NCBI RefSeq assembly: GCF_900110855.1
Contig: NZ_FOFA01000010.1
Coordinates: 139,652-203,651, forward strand
From: Microlunatus flavus
GTDB taxonomy: Bacteria; Actinomycetota; Actinomycetes; Propionibacteriales; Propionibacteriaceae
Length of the DNA: 64,000 nucleotides
Reading direction: 5' to 3'
Below the pieces are notes generated by a model. It ran no database searches, was not told where the DNA came from, and was given only the letters and a program-made list of their open reading frames with translations. The position numbers were made by a program, and so were the translations under genes. Within the stretch, counting starts at the first letter, position 1. Every line of letters begins with the position of its first letter. Below are positions 60,380 through 64,000 of this stretch, piece after piece.

Positions 60380-62017
60380 GTGCTCACCACGCTGCTGACC
60401 CCGCTCGCCGCCGGCGACAACCGCGGCCTCACCATCGCGCTGTTCCTCGCCGTCGTCGCGGTGACGCTCGGCATCACCTTCTGGGCGTCGCGCCAGAACA
60501 AGAGCGCCGCCGACTACTACGCCGGCGGACGCTCGTTCACCGGCTTCCAGAACGGCCTCGCCATCGGCGGCGACTACATGTCGGCCGCCTCGTTCCTCGG
60601 CATCTCCGGCTCGATCGCCCTCTACGGCTACGACGGCTTCCTCTACTCCATCGGCTTCCTCGTCGCCTGGCTCGTCGCGCTGCTGCTCGTGGCCGAGCTG
60701 CTGCGCAACTCCGGGCGCTACACGATGGCCGACCAGCTCGCGTTCCGGATGCGCCAGGTGCCCGTACGGACCGCGGCGGCGTCGTCGACGATCGTCGTGT
60801 CGATCTTCTACCTGCTCGCGCAGATGGTCGGCGCCGGCAGCCTCGTCGGCCTGCTGCTCGGCGTCAGCAGCCCCGGCGTCAAGAACCTCGTGATCATCGG
60901 CGTCGGCGTGCTGATGATCGTCTACGTGACGCTCGGCGGCATGAAGGGCACCACCTGGGTGCAGATCGTCAAGGCCGTGCTGCTCATGATCGGCACGCTG
61001 CTGATCACGATCCTCGTGCTGGCGCAGTTCCACTTCAACCTCTCCGAGCTCCTCGGCGCCGCCGCGGAGAAGTCGGGCAAGGGCGAGGCGTTCCTGCAGC
61101 CGGGCCAGCTCTACGGCAAGGACCTCGTCGGCAAGTTCGACTTCCTGTCGCTCGGCCTGGCGCTGGTGCTCGGCACCGCCGGGCTGCCGCACATCCTCAT
61201 CCGCTTCTACACGACCCCGACCGCGCAGGCCGCCCGCAAGTCGGTGCTCTGGGCGATCGGCCTCATCGGCGCGTTCTACCTGATGACGCTCGTGCTGGGC
61301 TTCGGCGCCGCGGCGCTCGTCGACACGGGCAAGGGCAGCCCGATCGCCACCTCGTCGGGCAACGCGGCCTCCCCGCTGCTCGCGCAGGCGGTCGGCGGGG
61401 GCGAGGACACCCTCGGCGGTGCGGTGCTGCTCGCGCTGATCTCGGCCGTCGCCTTCGCCACCATCCTCGCGGTGGTCGCCGGGCTCACGCTGACCTCGGC
61501 GTCGTCGGTCGCGCACGACATCTACGCCAGCGTGATCAAGAAGGGCCGGGCGTCCGAGCGCAGCGAGATGATCGTGGTCCGGATCGCGGCCTTCGGCATC
61601 GGCGCCGTCGCCATCGCGCTCGCGATCCCGGCGCAGCGGCTGAACATCGCGTTCCTCGTGGCCCTGGCCTTCGCGGTCGCCGCGTCGGCGAACCTCCCGG
61701 CGCTGCTGTTCAACCTGTTCTGGCGGCGCTTCAACACCGCCGGGGCGACGGCGAGCATCTACGGCGGCCTGATCGCCGCGGTCGTGCTCGTGGTCTTCTC
61801 CCCGGTCGGCTCGGGGACCGCCACGTCGCTCTTCCCGAACGCGGACTTCGCCTGGTTCCCGCTGCGCAACCCGGGCCTCGTGTCGATCCCGATCGGCTTC
61901 CTCTGCGGCATCATCGGCACGCTCGTGAGCAAGGACGACGCGAGCCAGCGCCGCTACGACGAGCTCGAGGTCCGCTCGCTCACCGGCGCGGGGGCCGAGA
62001 AGGCGGTCGCGCACTAG
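60380..62017 (+). CDS. actP: Cation/acetate symporter, SSS family
   Basis: A 545-residue Na+/solute symporter with 13-14 helices. SAADYYAGGRSFTGFQNGLAIGGDYMSAASFLGISGSIALYGYDGF is the ActP-type opening, and GLPHILIRFYTTP, AVAFATILAVVAGLTLTSASSVAHDIY and RAASLE-like loops follow. It imports acetate or other short monocarboxylates. The preceding DUF485 gene confirms the yjcH-actP arrangement. GTG start with weak GGGGCGG upstream. No acs gene is within the window. Confidence 0.95.
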   Translation: MLTTLLTPLAAGDNRGLTIALFLAVVAVTLGITFWASRQNKSAADYYAGGRSFTGFQNGLAIGGDYMSAASFLGISGSIALYGYDGFLYSIGFLVAWLVALLLVAELLRNSGRYTMADQLAFRMRQVPVRTAAASSTIVVSIFYLLAQMVGAGSLVGLLLGVSSPGVKNLVIIGVGVLMIVYVTLGGMKGTTWVQIVKAVLLMIGTLLITILVLAQFHFNLSELLGAAAEKSGKGEAFLQPGQLYGKDLVGKFDFLSLGLALVLGTAGLPHILIRFYTTPTAQAARKSVLWAIGLIGAFYLMTLVLGFGAAALVDTGKGSPIATSSGNAASPLLAQAVGGGEDTLGGAVLLALISAVAFATILAVVAGLTLTSASSVAHDIYASVIKKGRASERSEMIVVRIAAFGIGAVAIALAIPAQRLNIAFLVALAFAVAASANLPALLFNLFWRRFNTAGATASIYGGLIAAVVLVVFSPVGSGTATSLFPNADFAWFPLRNPGLVSIPIGFLCGIIGTLVSKDDASQRRYDELEVRSLTGAGAEKAVAH

Positions 62018-62056
62018 GTCCGCCCGCGGACAGATCTCGACCGGACACCGCTCCCC

Positions 62057-62503
62057 GTGAGCGCCGTGCCCTGGACCAGCGCCTCGCCGGGCGTGCTCGC
62101 GCTGCCCGGCGGGGCGTTCGTCCGTGGTCGCCCCCTGCGGAACGACCTCGGACCCGCCGACCTCACGCTCGTCCTCGGACGCGGCGCTCCCCCGGCGTGG
62201 ACGTACCGGCGGCTGCGCTGGCCGGACTTCGGCCTGCCGCTCGATCGCGACGACGCCCTCGACGCGTTGGCCGAGGCGTACGCCCTGGCCCGGCGCGGTC
62301 GGCGGGTGGAGGTGGCGTGCTGGGGCGGGGTGGGCCGGACCGGGACGGCGCTCGCCGCGCTGGCCGTGCTCGACGGGCTCGCGCCCGACGACGCCGTGGC
62401 CTGGGTCCGGTGCGCCCACCATCCCCGGGCGGTCGAGACGCCCTGGCAGCGGCGTTGGCTGCGGCACGTGGCGGCTCTGCCGACCTCGACCAGGCGCTGC
62501 TGA
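62057..62503 (+). CDS. Protein-tyrosine-phosphatase-like protein
   Basis: A 148-residue single-domain protein with the CX5R phosphatase loop VACWGGVGRTGTALAALAVL (Cys88, Arg94) and an upstream Asp in FGLPLDRDD that may serve as general acid. It is shorter than classic PTPs and resembles dual-specificity/cyclin-like small phosphatases of actinobacteria. The usual His before the Cys is Ala, a small deviation. GTG start, 39 nt after actP; independent function likely. Confidence 0.85.
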   Translation: MSAVPWTSASPGVLALPGGAFVRGRPLRNDLGPADLTLVLGRGAPPAWTYRRLRWPDFGLPLDRDDALDALAEAYALARRGRRVEVACWGGVGRTGTALAALAVLDGLAPDDAVAWVRCAHHPRAVETPWQRRWLRHVAALPTSTRRC

Positions 62504-62635
62504 CGTCTCAGCCCACCTTGCGGGCCCTTGTCCCACCCTGCAGAGCTGGCTCAGTACGTGCATTTCACGATGTCGTGAGATGCACGGCTGGGCGACCGCC
62601 GACGAGCGGTCGAGGCCCCCCTAGGCTGCCGCCTC

Positions 62636-63688
62636 ATGGACACCACGGTCGAGGCGGCCCCGGAGCCGGACGGCCACGACGACGTCCAGCACGCCGTCGA
62701 CCGGCTCGCCGCGCGGCTCGACCTGTCCGTGCTGGTCGAGGACGAGCGCGAGCGCCCGGTCTGGTGGGCCACCCGCGGACCGGTCGACGGCACCCGCGTC
62801 CGCACGATCCTCAACCGGCGCGTCGACGCCGAGGTGGCCCGCGCCGTGCGCAGCTTCGACCTCGCGCGGGCCGTCGCACCCGTGCGGACGCCCGGCATCC
62901 CCGAGCTCGACATGTGGGCGCGGTGGGTGATGCCGGTGCACGCCGGCGACCAGCTCCTCGGCCTGCTGTGGGTGCTCGACCCGGACGAGCGCGTGACGCC
63001 CGACGACTTCGCGGCCATCGTCGCCTGCGCCGAGCGGGCGGCGGAGGTGCTGGCCCGCGTCGAGGTGTCCCGCCGCGACGTCGCGCGCCGCCGCGACCAG
63101 CTGCTGCGGCTGCTCCTGGGCGGGCCCGACCCGGAGGCCGCCCGCGACCTGCTCCGGCTCGAACGGCTGCCGCCCGACGCCCGGGTCCAGGTCGACGCCG
63201 GCACGCGTCGGGGCGGGTGGACGCTGCCGGACGGGCTGCGCGTCCACGTCGCCGGAGCACGGCCGCAGCCCGCGACGAGCGGGGCTCCGCTGCCGGTGGC
63301 CGAGCTGGCCGAGGCGGTGCGCCGGGCCATCGTCACGCAGGCCGCCCTCCGCGCCGGCGCCCGGCTCTCGCCACCATCCTGGGACGCCCTCGGCGCCTGG
63401 CGCCTCGTCGTCGAGGCGCCGGACGACCTCAGGGTCGCCACCGTGCACCCGGCCGCCGAGACCCTCGCGCGGCTGCCGAGGCCGGAGCTGATGAGCACGG
63501 CCCGTACGGTGCTCGACCTCGGCGGTGACGTCGCCGCCGCCGCCGAGCAGCTCCACGTGCACCGCACGACGCTCTACTACCGGCTCGACCGCGTCGAGGA
63601 GCTCACCGGGGTCGACCTGCGCGACGGCCGGACGCGCACCGACCTCCAGCTCGCCCTCTGGCTCGCCGCCTACCGCGCCGCGCGCTGA
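62636..63688 (+). CDS. PucR-family transcriptional regulator
   Basis: A 350-residue regulator. Residues 10-150 look like a GAF-type sensor (LSVLVEDERERPVWWATRGP), followed by a helical segment and the C-terminal PucR HTH: TARTVLDLGGDVAAAAEQLHVHRTTLYYRLDRVEELTGVDLRDG. The C-terminal block DLQLALWLAAYR is typical. TAGGCT (62622-62627) is 8 nt before the ATG. Target unknown; the neighbouring actP operon is a possibility only. Confidence 0.92.
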   Translation: MDTTVEAAPEPDGHDDVQHAVDRLAARLDLSVLVEDERERPVWWATRGPVDGTRVRTILNRRVDAEVARAVRSFDLARAVAPVRTPGIPELDMWARWVMPVHAGDQLLGLLWVLDPDERVTPDDFAAIVACAERAAEVLARVEVSRRDVARRRDQLLRLLLGGPDPEAARDLLRLERLPPDARVQVDAGTRRGGWTLPDGLRVHVAGARPQPATSGAPLPVAELAEAVRRAIVTQAALRAGARLSPPSWDALGAWRLVVEAPDDLRVATVHPAAETLARLPRPELMSTARTVLDLGGDVAAAAEQLHVHRTTLYYRLDRVEELTGVDLRDGRTRTDLQLALWLAAYRAAR

Positions 63689-63718
63689 GCGCCGCCGGCC
63701 GACGGCGAGCCGGGAGCG

Positions 63719-64000
63719 TCAGCCCCGCTCGTCCTGCCCGGGGGGCGCCTTCGGCGAGACGTTCGGGTGGACGTCCTCCTGGTCGTCCACACGGTCATCT
63801 GAGCGCTCCTCGACGCGGGCCTCGAGCAGGTTGCGACGGCCGTCGTCCTGCGCGGCGTCGACGGCCGTGTCCTTCAGGCTCTCCTCGTCGCCGTACTCCG
63901 ACAGCGCGACCTCGGGGTGGTGCAGGTCGAACGCCGGAGCCTCCGACCGGATCCGCGGGATCGACGTGAAGTTGTGCCGCGGCGGCGGGCACGACGTCGC
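63719..64000 (-). CDS. ctaD: Cytochrome c oxidase subunit I, C-terminal fragment
   Basis: The last 93 codons of a minus-strand gene that starts beyond 64000. The visible part begins [20 protein letters not shown] and continues FDLHHPEVA, the conserved end of actinobacterial CtaD (aa3 oxidase subunit I). It is followed by an unusually long, acidic, charged tail of about 63 residues (for example [18 protein letters not shown]). The catalytic haem/copper helices lie outside the window. Confidence 0.9.
   Translation of the reverse strand, partial: ATSCPPPRHNFTSIPRIRSEAPAFDLHHPEVALSEYGDEESLKDTAVDAAQDDGRRNLLEARVEERSDDRVDDQEDVHPNVSPKAPPGQDERG

Overview
The window is a high-GC (roughly 73 percent G+C) actinobacterial chromosome segment. 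The evidence is the codon use, the frequent GTG starts, many -10 hexamers placed 6-8 nt before a start codon (leaderless transcripts), F420-type LLM oxidoreductases, a mycobacterial-type CysO sulfur carrier, a CIRCE-controlled GroEL, and a SAM-I riboswitch. A Propionibacteriales/Nocardioidaceae-like organism would fit, but the sequence does not fix the genus. No complete mobile element, integrase, transposase or CRISPR array is visible.

Layout. 1-6013: a minus-strand carbohydrate operon (lipoprotein binding protein, two ABC permeases, GH4 glycosidase, AgaS-type SIS isomerase, BadF-type kinase) in which every junction is a 4-nt stop/start overlap, facing a divergent DeoR regulator. 7-13 kb: secreted beta-helix protein, MFS transporter, lipoprotein, and groEL behind two tandem CIRCE operators. 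13.5-19 kb: MFS efflux genes, an ArsR regulator with a clear operator, and a HAD phosphatase. 19.5-29 kb: VOC protein, a P-loop kinase/LLM oxidoreductase fusion, DUF1810, EmrB/QacA transporter, glucose-6-phosphate dehydrogenase, a RecQ helicase with a phosphoribosyltransferase-like tail, a PNPOx-like protein and an MpaB-type oxygenase. 29-33 kb: ROK regulator facing a GRP sugar transporter that sits behind a leaderless upstream ORF, then a SAM-riboswitch operon with a threonine-synthase-like enzyme and CysO.

33-43 kb: a two-enzyme secreted nuclease/5'-nucleotidase, an ECF sigma factor with its DGPF partner, SGNH hydrolase/TetR, a DUF3263 HTH protein behind a perfect palindrome, manA and tRNA-Thr. 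43.3-45.5 kb: a distinctly AT-richer island right after the tRNA, carrying an ABC-type ATPase and a PIN-like nuclease that overlap by 4 nt, a likely defence or toxin module. 45.5-51.3 kb: a PepSY/response regulator/histidine kinase operon, an RTX-repeat protein, a frameshifted DUF7662-DUF6884-GIY-YIG gene and a Doc/RHH toxin-antitoxin pair. 51.4-58.3 kb: EthD, LLM, UROD/MetE-like, enolase-superfamily, GH31, M23 and DUF808 genes. 58.4-64 kb: MarR/hydrolase pair, DUF485-ActP acetate uptake, a tyrosine-phosphatase-like protein, a PucR regulator, and the C-terminus of ctaD.

Across the window an interspersed repeat with core TTCGACAGGCTCAGGG recurs between genes. It is tandemly amplified with a different period at each locus (19, 24, 28 and 30 bp), and at one site it lies inside a GH31 coding sequence in frame.
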